From NCBI RefSeq assembly GCF_900187605.1, contig NZ_FYEA01000020.1, positions 1-52,818 of the forward strand: a DNA stretch of 52,818 nt, in the 5' to 3' direction. Made by a program: the position numbers and the translations under genes. The DNA comes from Pseudomonas sp. Irchel 3H7 (GTDB lineage Bacteria > Pseudomonadota > Gammaproteobacteria > Pseudomonadales > Pseudomonadaceae). Below the pieces are notes generated by a model. That model did no database searches. It worked only from the letters and a program-made list of their open reading frames with translations, and was not told the DNA's origin. Positions 40,884-49,556 of the stretch are shown piece after piece. Within the stretch, counting starts at the first letter, position 1; every line of letters begins with the position of its first letter.

Positions 40884-40914
40884 TTGACCCTGGAGCATAC
40901 TCCAGGCTTTACCG
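40884..40914 (+). promoter_or_regulatory. MerR-type operator/promoter
   Basis: TTGACC (-35, 40884-40889) followed by the perfect dyad CCTGGAG-CATA-CTCCAGG (40889-40906) and TTTACC near the -10 position after a 19-base spacer. Drives rightward toward 40944 and probably also serves the divergent regulator. Confidence 0.85.
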
Positions 40915-40943
40915 TGGTTGCTCCTCAAATTTCTGGAGCATGG

Positions 40944-41382
40944 ATGATGTGGACTTCAACGCAATATCGCAACGTGGTGCGCGGCAGTGCCTGGTATGAC
41001 CTGGTCGTCACGGCGGCGTTTGCCACGCCGTGGAGTTTTGCCGCTGTGCACGGATTGTTGAGCGCGCTGAATTTGCCCGGCGAGCTGCCGGTGTTTCAGC
41101 CTGTGCATATGTTGATGGCGAATCTGCTGGGCTCGGGTGGTGTGCGTGTGGGCGGTGCTGCGGATTCGTGATCCGCAGGCGCTTTATGGACGCTATGACG
41201 CGGTGGCGCGGTTTCTGTTTGCGGCTTGGCAGGCGTATGCCTTGCTCCACGGCGCCAGTTCGATTTTGCTGGTTTTTCTGGTCTTCGAACTGGCGTGGGG
41301 CATCGCTCAAGTGTTGCCTGTTGAAAAGCCATCGCGAGCAGGCTCACTCCTACAAGGGGGTTGTGAACCCGATCCAATGTAG
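40944..41382 (+). pseudogene. Frameshifted small membrane protein gene, REPIN at its 3' end
   Basis: From ATG 40944 (TGGAG upstream) the frame encodes a membrane protein (LVVTAAFATPWSFAAVHGLL; FQPVHMLMANLLGS) and then stops early at 41169-41171. The continuation RIRDPQALYGRYDAVARFLF and FLVFELAWGIAQVLPVE is read in the next frame. One extra G in the GGG near 41135-41137 explains the switch: removing it gives LLGSVVCVWAVLRIRDP as one chain with about four helices. The end of the second frame runs into REP sequence. A genuine frameshift or a sequencing error; function unknown. Confidence 0.75.
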
Positions 41383-41405
41383 GAGTGAGCCTGCTCGCGA
41401 TAGGG
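41329..41405. repeat. REPIN overlapping the 3' end of the frameshifted gene
   Basis: CATCGCGAGCAGGCTCACTC inverted against GAGTGAGCCTGCTCGCGATA with a ~25-base loop. The last ~17 codons of the adjoining frame are made from it. Confidence 0.88.
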
Positions 41406-41422
41406 CCATTGAAATCACTACA

Positions 41423-42352
41423 TCAATGCCCTGACTGCCAAGGCTGCCCAAGCGAAACCGGCGCATACAACCGCGTACGCAGTGCATCGCGTGACAACAG
41501 CACCAACACCACAATCGTCGCCACATACGGCAGCATCGCCAGCAAACTCGACGGAATCGCCAGCCCCAATCCCTGCGCCACCAAATGCAGGATGCTGGCG
41601 AGGCCAAACAGATACGCCCCGAGCAACAACCGCCACACCCGCCAACTGGCAAACACCACCAGCGCCAACGCGATCCAGCCACGCCCGGCGGTCATGTTCT
41701 CCGCCCACATCGGCGTATACGCCAGCGACAAATAAGCCCCGGCCAACCCAGCCATCGCTCCGCCAAACAGCACCGCCAACGTGCGCACGGTCAACACCGG
41801 CAGCCCCATCGCACTGGCCGCATCCGGATTTTCGCCGACCGCTTGAATGATCAACCCGACACGACTTTTGACGATCACCCACGCCACCAGCGCAAACAGC
41901 GCGAACGACAGATACACCAGCAAGTCCTGAGCAAACAGCATCCGCCCGATCAGCGGAATCTCACTCAGATAAGGAATCGCCAGCGGCTCAAAACCGGCCA
42001 ACGGTTTACCCACCCAAGCCGCGCCGACAAAGGTCGACAGCCCGACACCAAAAATCGTCAGGGCCAACCCGGTCGCCACCTGATTGGCGTTGAACACCAG
42101 CGCCACCAAGGCAAACAGCGACGACAACAGCATCCCGGCCAACATCGCCAGCAACACACCGAGCCACAGGTTGCCGCTGTTCAGCGCGACGATAAAACCG
42201 ATCACCGCACCAAACAGCATCATTCCTTCCTGCCCAAGATTGAGCACGCCGCTCTTCTCGCAGATCAGTTCCCCCAGCGCCACCAGCAACAGCGGTGTGC
42301 CGCAACGCACCATGGCGTAGAAAATATTGCTCAACAGATCGATATCCATCAC
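41423..42352 (-). CDS. ABC transporter permease 2 (nucleoside type, BPD_transp_2)
   Basis: 309 aa, about 8-9 membrane helices. Starts LLSNIFYAMVRCGTPLLLVALGELICEKSGVLNLGQEGMML, the opening shared by nucleoside-uptake permeases of the YufQ/NupQ type. The last gene of the three-gene ABC operon; its ATG overlaps the end of permease 1 by 4 bases. With permease 1 it forms the channel for a BMP-type binding protein. Substrate is inferred from family and from the nearby purine genes. Confidence 0.9.
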   Translation of the reverse strand: MMDIDLLSNIFYAMVRCGTPLLLVALGELICEKSGVLNLGQEGMMLFGAVIGFIVALNSGNLWLGVLLAMLAGMLLSSLFALVALVFNANQVATGLALTIFGVGLSTFVGAAWVGKPLAGFEPLAIPYLSEIPLIGRMLFAQDLLVYLSFALFALVAWVIVKSRVGLIIQAVGENPDAASAMGLPVLTVRTLAVLFGGAMAGLAGAYLSLAYTPMWAENMTAGRGWIALALVVFASWRVWRLLLGAYLFGLASILHLVAQGLGLAIPSSLLAMLPYVATIVVLVLLSRDALRTRLYAPVSLGQPWQSGH

Positions 42353-43455
42353 AGCGCTCCGGCAGTTACGGCGGTGGTCGAAGTGCGCTTCACCCAGCGC
42401 AGATTCAGGCGTGGCCGATAGAGGATCAGCACGTCACTGGCGAGCAGGAAAAACAGCATCATTCCCTGGAATAACTGGGTGATCGCTTGCGGCAGATTCA
42501 GGCTCATCTGCGCACTCTCGCCACCGATGTACAGCAGTGCCATCAACAGGCTGGAAAACAGAATCCCGATCGGATTCAGGCGCCCAAGAAAAGCCACGGT
42601 GATTGCCGCATAGCCGTAACCCGGGGACACCTGCGGCACCAACTGGCCAATCGGCCCGGTGACTTCGCAGACACCCGCAAGCCCGGCCAAGCCGCCACTG
42701 ATCAACAGCGCCAGCCAGATCAACCGCTTCTCGCGAAAGCCGACAAACCCTGCGGCACGCTTGTCCAACCCAAGCACTTTGATCTGGAAACCGACAAAGC
42801 TTTTCTGTAACAACACCCACACCGCGACCAGTGCGAGCAAGGCGAAATACACCCCGGCATGCACGCGGCTATCCTCCATCAACAACGGCAAACGGCTGGC
42901 GTCGCCGAACATCGCCGACTCGGGAAAGTTGAAGCCGGCCGGATCCTTCAGCGGCCCGTGCACGCAGAACAGCAGCAAGTTCAGCGCGATGTAATTGAGC
43001 ATGATGCTGGTGAGGATTTCGTTGGCATTGAAGCGCGTGCGCAACCACGCGGTCAGCCCGGCCCACGCCGCACCAGCGACGGTGCCGGTGAGCAGAATAA
43101 ATACCAGCGCCCAACGACTTTGCATGCCGATGATGTTCACCGCCAAGGCACTGCCGGCGAGCGCGCCGAGGAGCAATTGGCCTTCGGCGCCGATGTTCCA
43201 GATTCGCGCCTGGTACGCCACGGCCAACCCCAGTGCGCAAAGCAGAATCGGCAGCGCTTTGACCAGCAATTCGGAGACGCCATACAAATCGCTGACCGGT
43301 GCGATCAGCAGCGTGTGCAAGGTTTGCAGCGGGTCGTGGCCGAGCGCGATAAACAGCAGCGAGCCGCAGCCGAGCGTCAGCGCCGCCGCCAGTAATGGCG
43401 AGCACCACAGCATCAGGCGCGATTGCTGGCCACGGGGTTCGAGGGAAAGCAGCAT
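42349..43455 (-). CDS. ABC transporter permease 1 (nucleoside type)
   Basis: 368 aa from ATG 43455, chosen because GGAG precedes it and the longer reading covers a low-complexity start. About 9-10 helices with ARIWNIGAEGQLLLGALAGSALA, the typical segment of YufP/NupP permeases, and LRTRFNANEILTSIMLNYIAL. It starts 13 bases after the ATPase ends and overlaps permease 2 by 4 bases. Confidence 0.9.
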   Translation of the reverse strand: MLLSLEPRGQQSRLMLWCSPLLAAALTLGCGSLLFIALGHDPLQTLHTLLIAPVSDLYGVSELLVKALPILLCALGLAVAYQARIWNIGAEGQLLLGALAGSALAVNIIGMQSRWALVFILLTGTVAGAAWAGLTAWLRTRFNANEILTSIMLNYIALNLLLFCVHGPLKDPAGFNFPESAMFGDASRLPLLMEDSRVHAGVYFALLALVAVWVLLQKSFVGFQIKVLGLDKRAAGFVGFREKRLIWLALLISGGLAGLAGVCEVTGPIGQLVPQVSPGYGYAAITVAFLGRLNPIGILFSSLLMALLYIGGESAQMSLNLPQAITQLFQGMMLFFLLASDVLILYRPRLNLRWVKRTSTTAVTAGAL

Positions 43456-43468
43456 GTTTGAAACTCCG

Positions 43469-45016
43469 TTAAACCGTGGCGGCTGAAGGGGCGTGGTCGA
43501 ACTGACCGGCCATCCAGCCGCCGACGTCGCTGAGTTGGGTATCGGTGGTGTTGTGCAACGCCGACAAACGTCCACCGCACAACGCGCCGAGGCGGTCGCT
43601 GATCTGGAACAGTTCGTCGAGGTCTTCGGAAATCACCAGAATCGCCGCGCCGGCATCGCGCAAAGCGATCAATGCGCGGTGGATGGTCGCGGCGGCGCCG
43701 ACGTCGACGCCCCAGGTCGGGTGCGCAGCGATCAGCAGTTTCGGTTGCTGGAGGATTTCCCGGCCGAGGATGAATTTCTGCAGGTTGCCGCCGGACAGGC
43801 TGCGCGCAGCGGTATGCGTGTCCGGGGTTTTTACGCCGAAGCGCTGAATGATCTGTCGGGCGAGGGCTTCGACTTTGCCGCGTTCGATCAAACCGTGGCT
43901 GACCAAGCCTTGTTGGAACGCGGTAAGCAGAGCGTTATCGGCCAGACTCAATTCCGGTACTGCGCCGTGGCCGAGACGCTCGGCAGGCACGAATGCCAAA
44001 CCCAGTTTGCGCCGTGAATCCGGGCGTAAATCGGCGACGTTTTGCTCGGCAAATCGAATGGTCGCAGTTTCGGCGCGGGGCAGGGTTTGCTCGCCACTGA
44101 GCAGGGCGAGCAACTCATCCTGACCATTACCGGCGACCCCGGCGATGCCGACGATTTCACCGCTGCGCACTTCCAGGTCGATATCTTTCAGCGAGCAGCC
44201 AAACGGATCCGGGTTGTGCCAACTCAATCCGCTCACCCGCAAAAACGCCGCGCCGCCGCTGACCTTCGGATAATCGCCAATCAACGCCGCCGCTTCGCCC
44301 ACCATCATCTGCGCCAACTGCTGATCCGAACATTCGGCAGGCACGCAATGTCCGGCGACACGCCCGCCGCGCAGAACCGTTGCGCTATGACACAACGCGC
44401 GCACTTCACCAAGCTTGTGGCTGATAAACAGAATGCTGCAGCCTTCGGCAGCGAGGCGGCGCAGGGTGATGAACAACTCGTCGGCCTCCTGCGGTGTGAG
44501 TACCGAAGTCGGCTCATCGAGGATCAGCAGACGAATGTCCTGCATCAGGCAGCGAATAATCTCCACTCGTTGCCGCTCGCCGATCGACAGGCTGTGGACA
44601 AGTCTTTCCGGTTCCAGCGCCATACCGTAGCGACGCGACACTTCGCGAATTTTCGGCTCCAGTTGTTTCGGTGTGCCGGCCGCAGCGCCCATTGCCAGGG
44701 CAATGTTCTGTGCCACGCTGAGGGTTTCGAACAGCGAGAAATGCTGGAACACCATGCCGATGCCCAACTGCCGCGCCTGTGCCGGGTTGCGGATATTCAC
44801 CGGCTGACCTTGCCAGAGCATCTCGCCGGCATCGGCCTGGGTGACGCCGTAGATAATTTTCATCAAGGTACTTTTGCCCGCGCCGTTTTCACCGAGCAGG
44901 GCATGGATTTCCCCCGGCGCGATGCTCAGGTCGATGGCGTCATTGGCCAGACAACCGGGGTAGCGTTTGCTGATATGGCGCAATTGCAGGCGCGAAGTAA
45001 GAGGGGCGATTGGCAT
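43469..45016 (-). CDS. ABC transporter ATPase with two nucleotide-binding domains (nucleoside type)
   Basis: 515 aa. NBD1 is complete: GENGAGKST (Walker A), HSLSIGERQRVEI (signature) and LLILDEPTSVLTPQEADELF (Walker B). NBD2 has a modified Walker A (GVAGNGQDELLALL) and an intact signature (SLSGGNLQKF); this asymmetry is usual in YufO/NupO and RbsA-like ATPases. It energises the two permeases downstream. First gene of its operon, so its promoter must lie in the 640-base region containing the DnaA boxes. Confidence 0.9.
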   Translation of the reverse strand: MPIAPLTSRLQLRHISKRYPGCLANDAIDLSIAPGEIHALLGENGAGKSTLMKIIYGVTQADAGEMLWQGQPVNIRNPAQARQLGIGMVFQHFSLFETLSVAQNIALAMGAAAGTPKQLEPKIREVSRRYGMALEPERLVHSLSIGERQRVEIIRCLMQDIRLLILDEPTSVLTPQEADELFITLRRLAAEGCSILFISHKLGEVRALCHSATVLRGGRVAGHCVPAECSDQQLAQMMVGEAAALIGDYPKVSGGAAFLRVSGLSWHNPDPFGCSLKDIDLEVRSGEIVGIAGVAGNGQDELLALLSGEQTLPRAETATIRFAEQNVADLRPDSRRKLGLAFVPAERLGHGAVPELSLADNALLTAFQQGLVSHGLIERGKVEALARQIIQRFGVKTPDTHTAARSLSGGNLQKFILGREILQQPKLLIAAHPTWGVDVGAAATIHRALIALRDAGAAILVISEDLDELFQISDRLGALCGGRLSALHNTTDTQLSDVGGWMAGQFDHAPSAATV

Positions 45017-45659
45017 GGCAGGCTCGACTTGCTTGGAGTTGTGCCTGTGGATAAAGCAATTTCCTGGCCATTGAGTCAGGAACGCGAGCGGGCCGCGTGT
45101 GCGAGTGCCTGAAGCAGAGCATTGCCTGCAAAATTGGCTGGGCTCACGGCACCAATTCAGAGCAAAGCCGTTGATCGGGCTCCAGTTTTGCCCGTCGGCA
45201 ACTGATCAAAAAACGAGCAAACCCCTGTGGACTAGGCAGGACCTGCGACTGCGCCAGCCATGAACGGGTTATCCACAGGTTGCTCCACAGTTATTGTGCG
45301 CAAGCTGCGAACCTGGGCATAAGCACTGCGGTGCTTTCTTCTAATGGTGATAAACCACGCTAACTGACTGTTTCTGTTTGAAATTTTCGTTTCGTCGAGT
45401 GAATTGAACGAAAAGTGAACAAACCGCGCAAAGCCACGTGACAGAAGGGTTACAGCGGAATGTACTCAGGTTATCCACAGTCGGGTGCACAGCAGATGTG
45501 GGCAAGTCCGGGGAATAACGGAAAAGGGTCATGCCCTAAAAGATCGCAGCCTTCGGCAGCTCCTACACGAAAACGCTGATACCGGTATCACCAACGAAAT
45601 TCATGACAAACCCGGATCCCTGTAGGAGCTGCGGAACGCTGCGATCTCTTGATCCTGCT
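45017..45659. promoter_or_regulatory. Long intergenic region with three DnaA-box sequences
   Basis: No gene supported. It contains three exact TTATCCACA nonamers, at 45046-45054 (reverse), 45269-45277 and 45471-45479, with AT-rich stretches between (45340-45430). A small AAGCAC-TGCG-GTGCTT hairpin with TCTTCT (45321-45342) resembles a weak terminator, which would fit an unannotated small RNA. The ABC operon's promoter is presumably here. A REPIN fills 45538-45650. Confidence 0.6.
45538..45650. repeat. REPIN with wide spacer (GCAGCCTTCGG type)
   Basis: GATCGCAGCCTTCGGCAGCT and AGCTGCGGAACGCTGCGATC are inverted across a ~65-base spacer that itself contains GATACCGGTATC (palindrome). The right arm has drifted. 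Confidence 0.8.
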
Positions 45660-46241
45660 TCACCGCTGCAACAAAATCCGCCCACGGCTCAAATCCGCTA
45701 GCTGGGTTTGCAAGACATCGATTTGCGCCTCACCCACCGCTAACTTCAACTCGACCCCGTTCGCCGTGAAGTTTTCCTCCACTACCAATCCACCCAAGTC
45801 CGCAACCCGCAACTTCACCAACGCCAACTCGGCAAACCCACAGGCACAACTCAACGGCACCCGACTGATCAACTCGACCTTGGCCGCCGTTTGCAGGCAC
45901 TTGTTCGCGCCACCGCCATACGCGCGGGCCAACCCCCCAGTGCCGAGTTGAATACCGCCGTACCAACGGATCACCAACACCGCGACCTGATCGCAATCCT
46001 GCGCTTCGATCGCCGCCAGAATCGGTCGCCCGGCCGTGCCGCCCGGTTCGCCGTCGTCATTGCTGCGGTATTGATCGCCGAGTTTCCACGCCCAGCAATT
46101 GTGCGAGGCGTTGAAATCGCTGTGTTGCTCGAAGAACGCCTGCGCCTCGGCAGGGCTGCCGATCGGCGTGGCAAAGGTGATAAAGCGGCTTTTGCGAATC
46201 TCTTCGCGGTACTCGCAAAAACCGCTGAGGGTGAAAGGCAT
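45660..46241 (-). CDS. yigZ: YigZ/IMPACT family protein
   Basis: 193 aa. N-terminal UPF0029/IMPACT domain with EEIRKSRFITFATPIGSPAE, ASHNCWAWKLG, DDGEPGGTAGRPILAAIE and VLVIRWYGGIQLGTGGLARAYG, all diagnostic, and a C-terminal DUF1949-type ferredoxin-like half. Bacterial YigZ proteins are cytosolic and of unclear function. Single gene, ending beside the intergenic REPIN and starting 7 bases from the TetR stop, so it probably shares that transcript. Confidence 0.9.
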   Translation of the reverse strand: MPFTLSGFCEYREEIRKSRFITFATPIGSPAEAQAFFEQHSDFNASHNCWAWKLGDQYRSNDDGEPGGTAGRPILAAIEAQDCDQVAVLVIRWYGGIQLGTGGLARAYGGGANKCLQTAAKVELISRVPLSCACGFAELALVKLRVADLGGLVVEENFTANGVELKLAVGEAQIDVLQTQLADLSRGRILLQR

Positions 46242-46248
46242 AAACGTC

Positions 46249-46899
46249 TTATAGAGGAGGAGTGAGGCCGCAGCCTTTGAGAATGATGCGGATCAGGTTG
46301 TTGCCGGCGTCTTCCATGTCCTGCTTGGTCAACTTGCTGCGACCGCTGACGCGGCAGATCTGCGTGGCGAAGTCAGCGTAATGCTGGGTGCTGCCCCACA
46401 ACAGGAAGATCAAATGCACCGGATCGACCGGGTCCATTTTGCCGGCATCGATCCACGCTTGAAATACCGCCGCGCGGCCGGTGAACCAGGCGCGGTAGTC
46501 CTGATTGAAATATTCGCTCAGGCATTCGCCGCCGCTGATCACTTCCATCGCAAAGATTCGCGAGGCCTGTGGCTGACGACGGGAGAATTCCATCTTGGCG
46601 CGAATATAGCGAGTCAGCGCTTCGGCCGGATCGTCCTCGGCGGTAAGGGTGTTGAAGGTGCTGTCCCACAGCTCGATGATGTTGCTCAGCACCGCCACGT
46701 ACAAACCGAGTTTGTTGGTGAAGTAGTAATGCAGGTTGGCCTTGGGCAACCCGGCATTCTGGGCGATGGTGTTCATGCTGGTGCCTTTGTAACCGTGACG
46801 GGCGAACTCGTCTTCGGCGGCTTTGAGGATGGTCTCTTCGTTTTTCTGACGAATGCGGCTGGCGGGTTTGCCGCCATGGGCTGGGACTTCAAAGGTCAT
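46249..46899 (-). CDS. TetR-family regulator (RutR-like)
   Basis: 216 aa from ATG 46899 (GGAAG). N-terminal HTH: NEETILKAAEDEFARHGYKGTSMNTIAQNAGLPKA split by the usual turn, then LHYYFTNKLGLYVAVL, a form close to RutR, the pyrimidine-responsive repressor. C-terminal ligand domain with IRAKMEFSRRQPQASRIFAMEV and a Gly-rich break. It lies 88 bases after the NCS2 permease on the same strand. Hypothesis: nucleobase-responsive control of the permease. Confidence 0.87.
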   Translation of the reverse strand: MTFEVPAHGGKPASRIRQKNEETILKAAEDEFARHGYKGTSMNTIAQNAGLPKANLHYYFTNKLGLYVAVLSNIIELWDSTFNTLTAEDDPAEALTRYIRAKMEFSRRQPQASRIFAMEVISGGECLSEYFNQDYRAWFTGRAAVFQAWIDAGKMDPVDPVHLIFLLWGSTQHYADFATQICRVSGRSKLTKQDMEDAGNNLIRIILKGCGLTPPL

Positions 46900-46987
46900 A
46901 GGCACTTCCGGGTTTGTCTGTGGGTGCAACCAGTTGCGTTGATAGCGCACCCACAGGCATCCGACAAGTGTTTGAGCGAGAAAACCG

Positions 46988-48376
46988 TTACGCCTGTTCG
47001 ATCTTGTTCAGCGGCGGGTGCGCTTCAGCAGCCTCGATTTTCGACTCCGGCAGCAGCAGGCAAAGGATTATCGCGGTCAGGCCGCCGCTGGTGATCGCCG
47101 AATCAAACAGGTTTTGCACCAGTTTCGGCAGCAGGTGCAGCAGGTTCGGTTGCGCGGCAATGCCCAGGCCGACGCCGAACGACGTGGCGATGATCAACAT
47201 GCTGCGTCGATCCAGCGGCGACTGCGCGAGGATGCGCACGCCGGCTGCAGCCACCGCGCCGAACATCACCAAGGTAGCGCCGCCGAGCACCGGTTTCGGG
47301 ATCTGCTGCAGCACGGCGCCGATCATCGGGAACAGGCCGAGACAAAACAGGATCGCGCCGATGTACAGGCCGACGTAGCGGCTGGCGACGCCGGTCAACT
47401 GAATCACGCCGTTGTTCTGCGCAAACGTGGTATTGGGAAAGGCGCTGAAGGTCGCGGCGATCATGCAGCTCACGCCGTCACCGAGTACGCCCCCGCGCAG
47501 GCGGCTTATATAGGAAGGGCCGCTGATTGGCTGACGGGCGAGCATGCAGTTGGCGGTGAGGTCACCGACGGTTTCGATGGTGCTGATCAGATAAATCAGC
47601 GCGACCGGCAGGAAAGCCGTCCAGTCGAAGCTGAAGCCAAACTTGAACGGTGTAGGAAAACTCACCAGTGGCAAGTCAGGTAAAGGCTGCGGCACCAGTT
47701 TCCCACTGAACCACGCGGCCAGACTGCCGAGCAGCAAACCGATGATGATTGCCGACAAGCGCACCCATGGCGTGTTCGAGCGGTTGAGCAGAATGATCGT
47801 CAGCAACACAAACACGCCCAGCGCCAGATTGCCCGGCGCACCGAAATCCGGCGCATTGAAGCCGCCACCCAGATCGGTGATGCCGACCTTGATCAGGCTG
47901 ATACCGATCAGGGTGATGACGATCCCGGTCACCAGCGGTGTGACGACTCTGCGCAACTGGCCGATGAAGCGGCTGAGGACGATCTGCACGATTGCGCCGA
48001 AAAAGCACACACCGAAGATCATCGCCAGAATGTCTTCCGGGCTGCCGCCACGTTGCTTGACCAGAAACCCCGCCGACAGCACCGCACCAAGAAAAGCAAA
48101 ACTGGTGCCTTGCAGACAGATCATTCCCGCCCCGATGCCGAACGGCCGCCGCGCCTGAATAAAGGTGCCGACGCCCGAAACCATCAAGGCCATGCTGATC
48201 AGGTACGGCAAATGCGCGGTCAGCCCGAGGGCCGAGCCGATCACCAATGGCGGGGTGATGATGCCGACGAAACTGGCGAGCACGTGTTGCAGCGCCGCGA
48301 GTGTCGCGGCAAGCGGTTTGGGGCGGTCGTCGAGGCCGTAGATCAGGTCGCTGGACGGTGCGGAATCTGGCTGCAT
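46988..48376 (-). CDS. NCS2-family nucleobase:H+ symporter (xanthine/uric acid-type permease)
   Basis: 462 aa, 14 helices. NCS2 hallmarks: the substrate-site QHVLASF near the N-terminus, a conserved Glu in STIETVGDLT, the QNNGVIQLTG motif and FGAVAAAGVRIL. The QNxGxxxxTG motif puts it among the xanthine/uric acid permeases rather than uracil ones. It sits between the RutR-like regulator and a LysR gene. Its promoter must be in the 121 bases before 48376, where I see no exact operator. Works with the deaminases to import purines. Confidence 0.9.
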   Translation of the reverse strand: MQPDSAPSSDLIYGLDDRPKPLAATLAALQHVLASFVGIITPPLVIGSALGLTAHLPYLISMALMVSGVGTFIQARRPFGIGAGMICLQGTSFAFLGAVLSAGFLVKQRGGSPEDILAMIFGVCFFGAIVQIVLSRFIGQLRRVVTPLVTGIVITLIGISLIKVGITDLGGGFNAPDFGAPGNLALGVFVLLTIILLNRSNTPWVRLSAIIIGLLLGSLAAWFSGKLVPQPLPDLPLVSFPTPFKFGFSFDWTAFLPVALIYLISTIETVGDLTANCMLARQPISGPSYISRLRGGVLGDGVSCMIAATFSAFPNTTFAQNNGVIQLTGVASRYVGLYIGAILFCLGLFPMIGAVLQQIPKPVLGGATLVMFGAVAAAGVRILAQSPLDRRSMLIIATSFGVGLGIAAQPNLLHLLPKLVQNLFDSAITSGGLTAIILCLLLPESKIEAAEAHPPLNKIEQA

Positions 48377-48497
48377 GGCTTAAGGCTTCTTGTTGAAGGA
48401 TCGAGGTTGATCCTGCTTTGCAAAAAGCTGTCCACTTGCTCAGGTTATTTGTCGAATTTGTTGCTAAGGCCCAACGCTGGTGGGCCTCGGAGGATTT

Positions 48498-49418
48498 TCA
48501 ACGCGTTGCCGCCAGACTCTCCAAAAAGCTTTCCAGCACCAAATGAGGGCGCCGCCCCTTGCGCGTGACCGATGCGAGGCTCAGGTCGTAGAAACGTGTT
48601 TGCGATTTCAGCGCACGCAAACGACCTTGCTGCACCCAGAGGCTGGCGTAGTGATCCGGCAGGTAACCGATGTAGCGTCCGGTCAAAATCAGGAATGCCA
48701 TGCCTTCGCGGTCGGAAGCGCTGGCCGTGCAATTAAGCGCCTGGTAATGCGCCTGAATCTCCGCCGGCAAACGAAAGGTCGGCGCGATCGCGTCCTGACT
48801 GTTAAGGCGTTCGTCATCGAGCTGTTTGTCATCGACATAAAACAACGGATGACCCACCGCGCAGTAAAGCAGCGAACGTTCGCTGTACAGCGGCTGATAT
48901 TCCAGGCCCGACAACGCACTGGCCTGCGGCACCACGCCGACATGCAGGCGCCCATCGAGCACGCCTTGTTCGACCTCATTCGGCGCAATCATGCGGATCT
49001 GGATCTGCACATCCGGCCCGCGCTCCTTCAATTGCGCGAGGGCGTGGGTGATGCGCATGTGGGGCAGGGTGACCAGGTTGTCGGTCAGGCCGATGATCAA
49101 CTCGCCACGCAAATGCTGGTGCAGGCCGTTGACCTCAGTGCGGAAGCTTTCCAGCGCACTTAACAGTTGCAGCGCCGACTGATACACCTCGCGACCTTCT
49201 TCGGTCAGCGAAAACCCGGCGCGCCCACGCTGGCACAGACGTAAGCCGAGGCGCTGCTCCAGATCGCTCATCTGCTGACTGATCGCCGAGCGACCGATGC
49301 CGAGCACCGTCTCCGCTGCCGAGAACCCGCCGCATTCCACCACGCTGCGAAAAATCCGCAGCAAGCGGATATCAAAGTCACTGACTTGGGCCAGCGGATC
49401 GGGGCGGCGGCTGCTCAT
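48498..49418 (-). CDS. LysR-family regulator divergent from bauA
   Basis: 306 aa from ATG 49418. HTH at the N-terminus (FDIRLLRIFRSVVECGGFSAAE, ISQQMSDLEQRLGLRLCQRG) and an effector domain. The first residues are charged (SSRRPDPLAQ). It is divergent from bauA across 138 bases, as is usual when a LysR regulates its neighbour. Probably senses beta-alanine, a pyrimidine-breakdown product or a related amine. The effector is not readable. Confidence 0.88.
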   Translation of the reverse strand: MSSRRPDPLAQVSDFDIRLLRIFRSVVECGGFSAAETVLGIGRSAISQQMSDLEQRLGLRLCQRGRAGFSLTEEGREVYQSALQLLSALESFRTEVNGLHQHLRGELIIGLTDNLVTLPHMRITHALAQLKERGPDVQIQIRMIAPNEVEQGVLDGRLHVGVVPQASALSGLEYQPLYSERSLLYCAVGHPLFYVDDKQLDDERLNSQDAIAPTFRLPAEIQAHYQALNCTASASDREGMAFLILTGRYIGYLPDHYASLWVQQGRLRALKSQTRFYDLSLASVTRKGRRPHLVLESFLESLAATR

Positions 49419-49556
49419 CTTATTGTTCTCATTGTTTAGCAAAGCTCTAACTGAAGGTTAGAAGAGTTGGATTTCACCGACTTTATCCGCGTGGCAATTT
49501 AGCTGCAACAACGCTTTTTATCTCCCTGACGCTTATGCCCTGCGAGGTTTTGCCCG

